Notes under the pieces: generated by a model
What the model saw: only the letters and a program-made list of their open reading frames with translations
What the model was told of the DNA's origin: nothing
Database searches by the model: none
Shown: in pieces, positions 44,966 to 54,926 of the stretch
How positions within the stretch are numbered: position 1 is the stretch's first letter
Layout: every line of letters begins with the position of its first letter
Translations under genes and position numbers: made by a program
Source: Toxorhynchites rutilus septentrionalis
Taxonomy: Eukaryota; Arthropoda; Insecta; Diptera; Culicidae
Length of the DNA: 64,000 nucleotides
Direction: 5' to 3'
NCBI RefSeq assembly: GCF_029784135.1
Contig: NC_073746.1
Location: 254,785,994-254,849,993 of the forward strand

Positions 44966-45106
44966 ATTAAAATTTCAAATTTAAATTTTATTTGCTAGAA
45001 TTAATCGTATCACTCACCATACTAGCAATATAAAAAATGCCCCCGACTGCGTTAGGAAACTCATTTCAACCATCATGACGTATGGTGGTGCTACAAAGAA
45101 TTCCAG

Positions 45107-45881
45107 TAGGGGAGGTGGGGGTATAACGGACATGTTAAGAAGAACTTCAATTTTATCTTTGGAAACTCCTGTTTCCCAAAACAAAACAAAGTTTCTTGCA
45201 ATTCAATATACTGTTTTTCTACCTAATTTGCCAAATATTTTACAGAAAAGTGTTTTTCAATGTTTTTTACTGAAATTAAAACAGACCGAAAAGTACAACA
45301 TTTTTTTCGTTGAGGGTATATAGTGAGGGAAAATATGGGCAGGTTTGTAATGTATGAAGCGTAGAGGTTTATTGATCGCGAGAGGAATAATTTTATTCAA
45401 TCAAGGTCTGAACTAATCACGAATGTCCGTTAAATGATGAAAAAATCGAATTAATTCACTTAGAAGTGATGTACGGACAGACCCTCAACTATTTTACTTT
45501 TGATTCCAGTCAGCTTCTAAACATTCCACATTTGGTGATTCGATTTCCGTTTATAGACGCAGAGCATTCCTTAGAAATAGATTAAACAAGGACTTTTCAC
45601 AGTCTATCCCACTCCCACTGGAAATCCCACAATTATTTCAATAGTTTAAATTTTCCACTCAAACATGAATTTACTCTTCCGTACATACCATATGATTTTT
45701 GGTTTTTGTTTCTCTTTTCCACCTTTGATCAGTATTCATTGCCATAGGGCGGCTTAAATATTATAGAATAACATGTAGAAGGTGCTCTCATTAACAGAAA
45801 TCTGAAATTCAAAATGTAACTATACAAATCAACCACCTGTCCATATTTCCCCCACTGTCCGTATTACCCGCGGTTCCCCTA
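45107..45881 (-). mobile_element. MITE-like element with TAGGGGA ends, copy 2
   Basis: Inverse copy of 28905-29743: starts taggggaggtgggggtata and ends cgcggttccccta. About 60 bases shorter than copy 1 owing to small internal deletions. Shared landmarks include ttaacagaaatctgaaattc and gcttct/agctga blocks. Confidence 0.7.
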
Positions 45882-45925
45882 CTAGCACGGCTGTACTGAA
45901 ATATGAACAGATATTTCCCCCAATT

Positions 45926-46085
45926 CATGTTCGAACTTTCCAGTATTCTTTCTAGAATTTGACCTCAAATTGGTTAAGAAATGGTAATAAAAGTCATTGA
46001 GATTTCTGAACAGAACTTATATTCCCATTTCATAACCAATTTGATGTCAAATGCTAGAAAGAATTCCAGGGAGTTCGAACATTAG
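45926..46085. repeat. 160-bp imperfect hairpin
   Basis: gttcgaactttccagtattc at the left pairs with gaattccagggagttcgaac at the right, and the inner parts (tttgacctcaaattggtt / aaccaatttgatgtcaaa) also pair. A short MITE or hairpin repeat. Confidence 0.7.
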
Positions 46086-48098
46086 TTCGTTGCATCTATA
46101 TACGACATGATGAAACTGTTGATATTCACCAATCGAACAGTTCCAAAATTACGACTCTGACTTCCGGAAAGTATGAAATTTGATTGCTATGAATAGCGAT
46201 GCAACCACAAAAAAAAACAAATGCGAGTGACCATGTTCAACAACTTTTCACTTGGCGTGATAACAACGATGGCTGGGGGATGCTGATGGGGTTTCGGTTT
46301 ACCGTCGAAAATAAAAATTGAAAAGAGAAAGAATGAAGTTTTGCGGTTGTTTCGCTTGTTCGGCTGATTTTGTGCCTCGTCATCGGCATGTAAAATGCTA
46401 ATTTTTCATCAGAACAATAACGATGACGAACAAGTTCAAGCATCCATGACTGACCAGGCTGAACCATGGCGGCGCCGATGCACTGATCCAGAGGAAAAGC
46501 TACCGGGAGTGCTGGAATAAATTTATAATTGTCAAACTTGCATCCACCAACGCAGACAACGGGGGGCTGGAAAATATTTCGCGTGTAACTTACATAGTTT
46601 CCATTTACTTTTTTTGTTCCTGATTTTTTATTGAACATAGGGCTGAAACTACGAAATTGTTTTATTCAATTATAGAAATCATTTTCAATTTTATATTATT
46701 GTTATATTTCTGTCATCTTTAACTGGGAGCGCTGAAAATTGTTGAAAGCAAACAGTTGATTCACGTCATCAGCCAGTTTTCACTTAATTCCTTAATTGGT
46801 TCCACTATTATAAAGGTTTGAATCCTCGAAGCTCATTCGCCTATGGCCTTGAAAAATTTATATTAGAACATCAATTAATTGGAGGTCCTGGATTTGACCC
46901 ACTATCGTTCGCAAGCAAATCTCGCACTAATCTGAGGCGTATCTTGCATGAATACCTTGGATTTTTTGCTCACACGGTCTAATCGACTCTTCAGGTTTTA
47001 CTGTTAAAATATCCTCCGCTTTGTTCTCGCTTCTCTGGGATCCGTGCATGCATTAATTGAACGTGGACTTTCAAAGAATCCTTTAAATATTTTATTATTC
47101 TTTGTTATCGATCCAATGTAGTTTACTATGAGATAACTATCATATAATTATGTTGTTTTGATGCCAAACATATGTCCGGTTAAATGCATAACAGCAAATT
47201 TGTTTCCCTTCCCATATGTAGATTGCATGCTGATTGAGTTGTTGAATTGTTTGTCATCCATATGATTCATTTTGATTTGTCTGTTGTACAAAATGTTTTT
47301 TTTCTCCAATTAATCGAATGTAAGCAAACGAAAGTGTTGAAAGTGAATGGCACATTTGCATATTACCGAGAAAAAAAACTAAAATGGGAAAACTAAGATT
47401 CAATCTTCCGGTTTCCAACTCATAATTTCTTCCATTTTTTTTTCTATATTATCGAAGACGAGATACCATCGAACGAATAAACTTGATCAACTATTTTTTT
47501 TGTCTTTTGAGTGTGCATTAAAAAACCTGATTATCCCTCATTTCATAGGTGCGTGCGTCTAGAGATTTCTCTATTTTGATTCTAACTTTTGTTCTCAAAA
47601 TGGCGTCCAGGTAAGAGGAGCAATGAATGTAAATTCTGCTCGCACCACCTGAAAACCTAAGCTTCCTGCACGTGAAGTTAGCAACATTGTTAAATGTGGC
47701 CAAATTAATTGTGACGAATGTAAATAAAGTGATCGGAGAATGATGATTATTTTTCGAAATAAAAACAAAAACAAACTATAAACAAATTTTTTCTTTGATG
47801 AAATTTCCGATCAATTTCATTCCTTGTTATTCGACTATGAACCAAATCTTAACTCTGTGGCAGATCCTCTCAAAACACCTTGAGTTCAAGAGCCCCGCAC
47901 CATATCTATGTGGGCTTCTATGACAAAAATAATGGACGAATAATAATTCCACGACAACCTCAAAAACTTTCTGGACAAAAGTATATGGAGAGTAAGCATG
48001 ACCTACGAACCGGCGGAACGCATAGAAAATCGGTAATTCCATGGGCGCAACATGTTGCTGCAATGTCGAACAACCGTTTCGCAAGAATCGAATCTAGT
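46086..48098. other. spacer
   Basis: A 133-residue minus-strand frame (46237-46638) has no recognisable motif. The rest is AT-rich spacer. No repeat partners seen. Confidence 0.3.
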
Positions 48099-48111
48099 GG
48101 GAACAAACGGT

Positions 48112-48396
48112 GCTCCCTTGGCCGAGTGGTTAGCGTCATAACTAACATGCCGGGTGTTCGGGTTCGATTCCCGTTCTGGTTGGGGGAATTTTTCGTCAAA
48201 GAAATTTCCTCCGACTTGCACTGTGTTCACGCGTATTCTAGAGCTTGCCACTCAGAATGCATTCAAGGCGTGTTATTTGGCATAGAAATCTCAACTAAGT
48301 ACTAATAAAAATGACGTAAGTAATACTACGTTGAGACGGCGAAGTTCCTCTAGGAACGTTAGTGCCATTGAAGAAGAAGAAGAAGAAGAAGAAGAA
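48112..48396 (+). mobile_element. tRNA-derived SINE with (GAA)n tail
   Basis: The 5' part folds like a tRNA: A-box TGGCCGAGTGGTT at 48119-48131 and B-box GGTTCGATTCC at 48161-48171, the internal Pol III promoter. A tRNA-unrelated body of about 190 bases follows, ending in ten GAA/AAG units (48369-48396). A perfect 13-bp target duplication, GGGAACAAACGGT, flanks it (48099-48111 and 48397-48409). Retrotransposed by a LINE partner; not a functional tRNA gene, since no acceptor stem closes. The A-box contains the GCC GAG TGG pattern typical of leucine/serine-type tRNAs, a weak hint of origin. Confidence 0.88.
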
Positions 48397-48409
48397 GGGA
48401 ACAAACGGT

Positions 48410-50111
48410 AGACGTACCCAGAGTTGATGGAGTCTCAAATCGGAAGATCCAAACATAGTGAAGTAATATACTGATGAATTCGAAGTTTATGTCCCGCATG
48501 TAAGTTCCCTTGTTTTGGGTTTACTTGTTAGATAATTGCAGGGAAACTATCTATGAGTATTGCATGTTGGGTCAATCGAAACCATTGCTCCGATGTGTTC
48601 TCAATATTCGTCGTAAATGGTCGGTGTTTATCGTAAATGTGGGCCTTTGAAGAACGCTGAAGAATAAATGTATGCTTGAAATGCTCGAAAAAGCAGCTGT
48701 GTGCGATCGAAATGACAAAACTTAGGTCTCAATTAGAAAACTTGCTTTAAAACTTATTTTTCCTGCCAACATCCTCAACATCTCACCGTAGTTTCCAATA
48801 TCATACATTTTTAGCACCCCAAATAATGTTGGGTACCTTGTATACCTTTAGAAGTCTTTGGTTAAGCAAAATATTGAAATAATATTCCAAGTGCGGCGAA
48901 AAAAATCTTTTTAATATATTTGTTTATAAAGACAAACAGCTTAAGTAAAGTTTGTTATTTTTCGAGAATTTCACAAAAAAAATATATTCCACAAATCTTA
49001 CCACAAATTGTTAGTCTCTTTTTATAAAATAAATGTCTTTGAGGCAGAAATTATGCAAAATTAATGTGTCCGGCATCTTTGGAAAAAAATGAGAATGAAT
49101 CGGGGAAGAAGAACACTTGAAGGGAAAAATTGACACCTGGGTGGGGAAGATGGACACTAACCGAAAAATTATATTTTGAAATTCAAGTTGATATTTTCAA
49201 TAGGTTCTGGAGGTCTTCAAATAGGCCTTAGAATGTCTGAACAAAAAGGCTTGGCTAAAATCACCTAGAAGGGTCTTGTAATTTTTCTGATTATCCCATA
49301 TCTAAAACAGCTTCCGACATGCGGAATGACAGATACGAATTACGTTTTAAAAACCTCTACACAAGGATTTCCCAGTCATCTGATTTGGTTTATAGAACGA
49401 ATGCTTCAATCCGTTTTTTTTCAGCCAGTTCAAAAGCAAATTTTCGGACTTCCGTCTTTGACTTCCCATAGAATCTCCTCTATAGATCGAGGAGATGTCG
49501 TGCTAGCTCTTGCTCCTACTGCTGACTTAAAACTGTCGAAAATGGCCCTAACTGTGATGAAAAATTGAATTTTTTGAGGTGTCATTAGAGTGTTGTTCTT
49601 GGAATGTTAGAATTCAATGCAGCTGTATTCATGAGGAACCCTCCTTTAACAGCTTTTACAGCACCTTCCATCCGATTATACGTTCATGACTTCCGGTTGC
49701 TCTTGCAAACTTAGTAAGTGAGAATCTGTAAAAAAAAAAGAAGGAGGAGATAATCTAATTGTTTTTAAAAAAAAAGTTCGTCTTTCCCATTGGTGGAGTG
49801 TCCGTCTTTCCCAACATAATTAGTATTTCTTAACATCAATATTTCTCAAATAAAAATAAGAAAATTTACTGCTGATTCGATAAGATGGAGGGCAAGTGAT
49901 GGTAAAACACTCACGTAATGAAAAATACAAAAAAGACGGGTGGGTAATGTCGGGGACATAACCGGAGTGACGTAGGACTATACAAAGGGGGCAGCTTTTG
50001 TTAAATATATATTTTAAATATATTGTTTTATTTTCTTCTCCTACGTGAATACCTACCTATCTACCTGAAAAATGGATTAGTTTACTGTTTACTCTTTATA
50101 AATATGTTGAT
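48410..50111. other. AT-rich spacer
   Basis: Contains gtccgtctttcccaac-type motifs at 49780-49815 and again near 52580-52620, and ggggaagaagaacac at 49101. These may be the ends of a degenerate element, but no TIR is convincing. No gene recognised. Confidence 0.3.
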
Positions 50112-50127
50112 GGTTCTGAAAAGAACC
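50112..50127 (-). promoter_or_regulatory. histone mRNA 3' stem-loop
   Basis: On the minus strand GGTTCT-TTTC-AGAACC: a 6-bp stem and 4-base loop, the exact layout of replication-dependent histone 3' ends bound by SLBP. It lies downstream of the H2A pseudogene at 50360-50600. Confidence 0.85.
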
Positions 50128-50359
50128 TTTGGTGTTGTGTTTTTGTTATCACTCGATATTCCCATCTTGTTCGGTTAAAACTTCCTGTTTAGCTGTTGCG
50201 TTTGCCACTAGCCACAGCTTTCACAGTTGGGAAATTTCTTCCCATCCAGCTTGTGACATGTTGTTCAGTAAATTACATTTAATGCGACATGCCGGAGAAA
50301 CACTTTGCCACTCACTGAAACTAATTGTTGCCTTGATGAGCGCCGAACCGAAGCTGCTC

Positions 50360-50600
50360 TGTTCTTGATGCGGGTTTTCTGATTGTCGTGAGCAGCTTTG
50401 CAAGCCAACTCGAGCACTCCGACGGCCGCAACTCTATAATCGCTGTTAGGTATACTGGTGCTCCGACACCAATCCGTTCGGCCTAGTTACCCTTGCGGAG
50501 CAATCAGTGAATGCGACCAACAGGGAACTGGAGACCTGCACGGTTCGAGTGAGACTTTGCCTTTCCCTTAACTTGTTCTCCTTTGTTACGTCCACGATGC
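50360..50600 (-). pseudogene. histone H2A pseudogene 1
   Basis: Minus-strand translation gives clear H2A pieces: KVKGKAKS near the start, [12 protein letters not shown], then a stop in place of the next Arg, LLRKGN, another stop, AERIGVGAPVYL, and scrambled remains of the acidic helix up to KTRI. The start codon is damaged, several frames are needed, and the C-terminal third of H2A is replaced by unrelated sequence. The copy keeps a TATA-like box upstream (50668-50674) and a histone stem-loop downstream. It is therefore a DNA-level duplicate of a histone gene, not a processed retrocopy. H2A pairs with H2B in nucleosomes; this copy cannot encode it. Confidence 0.88.
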
Positions 50601-50667
50601 CGATGCCGTACAACCACACGGGTTTACGGTTTGAAAGAAAATAAGATATTTTTTTGGGATCCGCGTG

Positions 50668-50674
50668 TTTTATA
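50668..50674 (-). promoter_or_regulatory. TATA box of H2A pseudogene 1
   Basis: TATAAAA on the minus strand, about 70 bases upstream of the ruined start. An ATTGG/CCAAT-type motif lies further upstream at about 50730-50740. Confidence 0.65.
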
Positions 50675-50834
50675 CTCTAGCGGTACACACTCACAGGATA
50701 GAGACAAATCGGCAGACTCAGCCAGAGGGGCGAGTCCAATGAGACGAACGAATGAGCTTTAAATGGGAGTGATGGCAACAAAATACATTCATTACGATTT
50801 GTTCGCTCATTGGATTCACAGGCAGGCTAAAAAG

Positions 50835-50850
50835 GGTCCTTTTCAGGATC
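50835..50850 (+). promoter_or_regulatory. histone-type 3' stem-loop, plus strand
   Basis: GGTCCT-TTTC-AGGATC on the plus strand; one stem pair is G-T. It is on the opposite strand to the two H2A pseudogenes, so it should belong to a divergent neighbour (H2B is the usual partner), but no coding remnant is visible upstream. Confidence 0.6.
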
Positions 50851-50879
50851 ACGAAATTATCTTCAATCTAAAGATTTTA

Positions 50880-51040
50880 TTGTTTTGTTATCACTCGATA
50901 TCCCCATCTTGTTCGGCTAAACCTTTATGTTCAGCGATTGCATTTGCCACTCGCCACAGCTTTCACAGTTGGAAAATTTCTTCCCATCCAGCTTGTGACA
51001 TATTTTACAGTAAATTACATTCAATGGCACGTCGCATTAC
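50880..51040 (+). repeat. duplicate of 50140-50290
   Basis: gttatcactcgatat, ccatcttgttcgg, cacagctttcacagttgg and catccagcttgtgaca recur in the same order and orientation. This is the 3' flank of H2A pseudogene 1 without the H2A part. Confidence 0.75.
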
Positions 51041-51448
51041 CACCACTCAGCATCGGATTGGAGGCGATTTTAACCTGTAATTGAACATTTGCGATGACAG
51101 TGGTACAGTGTCAACTTTCAATGTGGGGTCATAATTTGGACCCCGAACTCTATGTTTACAAAAATGTCCAACTAAATATGTCGCATTACAGGTCCGTCCA
51201 ATTAGCTAAATGTAGAGATAAGTGTAAATTACTGTACTTTCAATCTAAAAGCAATTTAAGAATTGGTGAAAATCAATAAGCTCAGAACAACTGCCAAATT
51301 CACATACTCATCATATCCTGGCAAACAAATTATGAAAAAATCAATTTGTGTTTTATTATTATTTTGGATATTGTTTTAGAAAGCATTGAACTGTATTTCC
51401 TAAACTCTTTTTTGGAAGGTTTAATGGCCCTGAAAACTTAGTACTCGT

Positions 51449-51464
51449 GGTTTTGAAAAAAACC
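51449..51464 (-). promoter_or_regulatory. histone mRNA 3' stem-loop
   Basis: Minus strand GGTTTT-TTTC-AAAACC, canonical stem and loop size, downstream of H2A pseudogene 2. Confidence 0.8.
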
Positions 51465-51634
51465 ATTTCGAACGCCCTCGACGCCGCCTTTTTCTGGATT
51501 TGCCACCAAAGCAGTTTGTATAAAGAACAAACTTTTTTCTTCTGCTACCTGATGCCGTTTTGCGATTGCGTTTGCCACTCGCCACTCGCTGCAACTGCCT
51601 GTTGTCTTGATGTCCACCGAACCGAATGTGTTCT

Positions 51635-51848
51635 GTTCCGAATGCGGGTTTTCTTATCGTCGCGAGCAGCTTTGCCAGCTAACTCGATCACTTCGGCGGC
51701 CGAAACTATATAACGCCGGCTAGGTGGACTGGTGCACTGGTACTAACGCGCTCGGCCTAGCTACCCTTGCGGGGAACTCCAGATCAACACGGTTCGAGCG
51801 GGATTTTGCCTTTCCCTTCACTTTTCCACCTTTACCATGTCCAGACAT
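51635..51848 (-). pseudogene. histone H2A pseudogene 2
   Basis: The minus-strand start is intact and reads MSGHGKGGKVKGKAKSRSNR, one residue from the usual insect H2A N-terminus (R4 to H). The frame then shifts where the [16 protein letters not shown] segment has been shortened, and later pieces (EVIELAGKAARDDKKTRI) are readable in another frame. The C-terminus is lost into sequence shared with pseudogene 1. Upstream, a CCAAT-type motif (accaatcaaaa on the plus strand at 52103) and a GC-rich leader resemble a histone promoter. Confidence 0.88.
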
Positions 51849-52089
51849 GGCTGCTTGAGTTGGTTTGTTGATGTGTTGTGATGCGAACCGATGTGGTGTA
51901 CGGTTTGAATGAGAATGATCGTTACGGCAGCGGAGCGGGGATTCTTAAGCTGACTGGCTGGCTCGAGAATTACGCATGTGTGAGACTGCGACCAATGTTT
52001 CCCTCATTTTTTTCTTTTTCTTCTCCAATCGTGCTTCATTCTATTTCGCTGCTGCTCTGGTTGCCCGTTTTGGTCGGTACGATTTGAGG

Positions 52090-52380
52090 AGCACAAAATG
52101 GACCAATCAAAAATGGGCACATAGTGCATTTGGACAATGCTTGATATTTCACAATTATTCAATTATTTATCTCAAGAAAAATGAAATGTTATTCGTTATG
52201 ATAGATGCGTAGATATATTTCCTATCAATTGATGCAAAAACCTTTGCGATCTATTGAGAAATGCTCGAGTTATAAGCGTTCCAAATCTTGCATTTTTTCC
52301 TACTTGTTCAGTGCCTAGATTTCCATTTCACCCCCTATATCTTCCGGTTAGACGTAGTCCTACGTCAAAAAATACTTGTT
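52090..52380 (+). repeat. direct repeat partner of 62585-63060
   Basis: tcacaattattcaattattt, atatttcctatcaattgatg, aaatgctcgagttataagc and the palindrome gacgtagtcctacgtc all recur in order at 62630-63055. A dispersed repeat flanking the LTR element at a distance. Confidence 0.65.
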
Positions 52381-53282
52381 AGCTATAACAACCTTATTTT
52401 CAGCGGACGAATATTTACATTGAACTGATCTTTGCAGATATTTTTTTTTTGTTTTTATTTATAATTTTGACAAAAGACCAGCTAGTTAGCTAGTTAGTAT
52501 CGAAAGTATTGACACGCTGTATTGAAAGTTTGTACATCATTCAAATTTAAAATAAAAATGTAATTTGTCAATAATACATAAGTGTCCATCTTACCCGCTC
52601 TATCCGCCTTTCCCGACTTTCCCTAGTTGACACGGCCTTATAAAGGGAAAACGGGCAGTGGCAACTATAGTGCTACTAATTTTTTCAACTGTTTCAATAG
52701 TTTTTTTATCAAACATAAGTTTGTGTTCTTCCTCATGTTAGAATTATGTTCTTTGAAGTTTGAGACGATCCCTTGCCTAGTTTTCACGGCCTTATAAAGG
52801 GTTAAACAAGAAATGAAAAATTAGATACTCGCTTACTCGCTTTCGTTAGAATCCAAAATAGCCAAAAGACATTGGTCATTTAAGCAATACTTGAAATCTT
52901 CAAAAGAAATTAGGCTACTTTTCGATTACCACTACATTTTTTCAAAAAATTCATTTCACAAAGTCTTAGACCTAAAACAATTTGGTCAAAGAGAAATTGA
53001 TGAATTTTCATTAAAGAAAATATCTAAAAACTATTTAAAAAACTTACTCTGGTAAAAAGGTTTTGATTTAAAGTTTAAAAGAAAACATGAAAAAACTCAA
53101 AATTCTAAAAATTTATGACTCAAACTGTAAGACTTACATCTGGTCAAAACTGGTAAAAAAATGAATTGCAGAAAATTGTTTCAATTTTCATTAAAAATGT
53201 CAAACAAATTAGAAAAACCTAAAATTTATTCTAAAAATTAAAATTGTTTTGCCTCAAAAACGTTTTTTTTAATGGTTAAAAA
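52381..53282. other. AT-rich spacer
   Basis: gacacggccttataaaggg near 52628 recurs as cacggccttataaaggg near 52786. Nothing coding. Confidence 0.3.
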
Positions 53283-53574
53283 AATATATGTATGAATAGC
53301 CCACACAATTACCAACAAGTCATCTATACAACGGAAAAGGGCATTTCTAAAGGGAAAGAGTATTTCTAACAACAACTTTTTCATGATTTTTTTCTTTACT
53401 TTCGTTTTACTAGTTACATTTGTATGAGTAAATTCTCGTGATTGACATATTCCGCAAACTTTTTTTTATATATTTGGAAACATGTTAAGAACATGTCAAT
53501 CGCAAGAATTTAAACACAAAAATGTTTCGAGTTAAACATTATTTTTATCAGGAGTCTCCATACAAAAATGCGAC
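53283..53574 (+). repeat. left arm of an inverted-repeat element split by the LTR element
   Basis: gaatagcccacacaattaccaacaagt and acaacaactttttcatg match the inverse of 60235-60345. Internally, ctcgtgattgacat (53436) pairs with atgtcaatcgcaag (53494). Confidence 0.65.
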
Positions 53575-53800
53575 GTCAGGAAAAGCAACAGGCGCATCAC
53601 GCCACGTTTCGCGCCAATGAACGAGTTGATAGCTAAAACTAATAATCAGCATTTTTAGGCTATAAAAGAGTTAGCGCCATGTGGCTCACTCTCTTTTTCG
53701 CGTGTAGATCGGTGCAGTGAGGTTTAAGTATTTGACTTTAAGAAAAGTGAATAATAAAGTGTTTTTTAAAAACTCGTTTGTTCAAAGAACAAACATAACT
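53575..53800 (+). repeat. 5' LTR
   Basis: Starts gtcaggaaaagc, ends caaacataact. TATAAAAG at 53661-53668 is the likely promoter, placing transcription start near 53695-53715; AATAAA at 53753-53758 is the polyadenylation signal used in the 3' copy. The ends are not TG...CA; insect errantivirus LTRs often deviate from this rule. Confidence 0.9.
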
Positions 53801-53817
53801 GGCGCAGCGCGGTGCGG
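53800..53817 (+). promoter_or_regulatory. primer-binding site
   Basis: TGGCGCAGCGCGGTG directly at the LTR end (its first T is the last LTR base). It starts TGGCGC, as in insect gypsy-like elements primed by the 3' end of a tRNA; which tRNA is not determined. Confidence 0.7.
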
Positions 53818-53954
53818 ATAAGTATCGAAGTGAACTAAAAGAGACCCAGCGACAGGAACCGAGAAAAGCCACGTCATCCAACAGGGGATTAATCACCAGG
53901 AACGACGCTTCATCGAGGAACGACAGCTAAGGCCCGCTTCGATCTTGTGAACAC

Positions 53955-53973
53955 ATGTGGAAAATAATAACGT
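53955..53973 (+). promoter_or_regulatory. leader ATG with strong splice donor for env mRNA
   Basis: A short reading frame starts at 53955 and would stop immediately without splicing. A consensus donor (C|GTAAGT, GT at 53972-53973) follows 17 bases later. Joining 53971 to 58290 keeps the frame open through env by my count. The short leader exon would therefore supply the env start codon and the beginning of a hydrophobic signal segment, as is known for gypsy-type env mRNA. Confidence 0.75.
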
Positions 53974-54020
53974 AAGTCATTTTTATCCTTTTACTGTGGA
54001 AAAATTGCAAAAGCAAGAAA

Positions 54021-54926
54021 ATGCCTAGCAACCGATCAAGTGAAATTGAGCAGCTCCAAGCTACTGTGGCTGAGCTCCAAGAAATGCTGCTTAGCAGTGG
54101 AAGACAGTTTGACAATTATAGACTGCCTGACCCGATTCGAAACATGTCTGAATTCACAGGCATCAAAAAGGAATTACCTGCCTGGCTTGAAGAGCTAGAA
54201 GAAATATACCAAATGTACTTAGTGAAGGGAGACAACAACGCTCCCGACACGATACCCAGCCACTATATGAGGGCTATTAAAAATAAAATAAAAGGTGATG
54301 CGCGCACCGTTCTATGCGCAAACGGAAATCCTAATACCATACCTGGCATAAAACGGGTTCTGTCGGAAATTTATGGCGATCAGAAAGATCTAGCCACAAA
54401 CTTGTCTCACCTATTTCACATGAAACGAGGTGATAGAAATAACCATAAATTTTATACGGATGTAAAAGAATTATCCACAAAAATCAAGATGAACCTATCG
54501 CTTAATCCACTGCAAACAAATGATCTGATTGAAATACTAATAGTTACCAAATATTTAGACAACATAGGCGAGCCACTCGCATCCATAATAAGACAATCCA
54601 AACCTACCACATTAGAAGATGCATACCAATCGGTATGCATCAACCAAAACGCTGAGGTGCGAAATCGCCCATCATACAGTAAATTCCCACGACAAAAAGA
54701 CAACTACAAAGACAAACCGAACAGCAACGGCGAAGCGAAATCCAATCCCCCTCGCTTCAAACCCGCGGCAAAACCATTTCATAAGAACAAAGCCGAAGTT
54801 CACAATAACGAAGTGAACGACGACACCGACAACGACAAAGACAATGACGATGACGATGACACTGCAAGCGAAACAGGAGACGAAATAAATTTTCAAACCG
54901 TTCGTGTAGCAAACATGCCAACATGA
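54021..54926 (+). CDS. gag: Gag of errantivirus-like element
   Basis: A 301-residue structural protein expected to form the intracellular capsid and bind genomic RNA. The N-terminus has a coiled-coil-like stretch (residues about 5-25, EIEQLQATVAELQEML), the middle a globular capsid-like region with many aromatic and charged residues, and the C-terminus a basic segment followed by a strongly acidic D/E/N-rich tail (about 255-290). There is no CCHC zinc knuckle, as in other insect errantivirus Gags. The stop codon overlaps the pol ATG (ATGA, 54923-54926). A canonical slippery heptamer A-AAT-TTT in the gag frame sits at 54887-54893. The function is inferred from position and family. Confidence 0.88.
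   Translation: MPSNRSSEIEQLQATVAELQEMLLSSGRQFDNYRLPDPIRNMSEFTGIKKELPAWLEELEEIYQMYLVKGDNNAPDTIPSHYMRAIKNKIKGDARTVLCANGNPNTIPGIKRVLSEIYGDQKDLATNLSHLFHMKRGDRNNHKFYTDVKELSTKIKMNLSLNPLQTNDLIEILIVTKYLDNIGEPLASIIRQSKPTTLEDAYQSVCINQNAEVRNRPSYSKFPRQKDNYKDKPNSNGEAKSNPPRFKPAAKPFHKNKAEVHNNEVNDDTDNDKDNDDDDDTASETGDEINFQTVRVANMPT
54887..54893 (+). promoter_or_regulatory. -1 ribosomal frameshift site, gag-pol
   Basis: AAATTTT read as A-AAT-TTT in the gag frame. The -1 frame, which is the pol frame, is open from 54860 onward, so a slip here yields Gag-Pol. The alternative is reinitiation at the overlapping ATGA. Confidence 0.65.

Noticed and set aside
46237..46638. 133-residue minus-strand frame
   Set aside because: No motif, no signal or membrane pattern, no repeat partner and no splice context; may be chance in a GC-balanced patch.
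48112..48190. Functional tRNA gene
   Set aside because: A and B boxes are present, but the acceptor stem does not close, and the unit continues into a GAA-tailed body flanked by target duplications, so it is a SINE.
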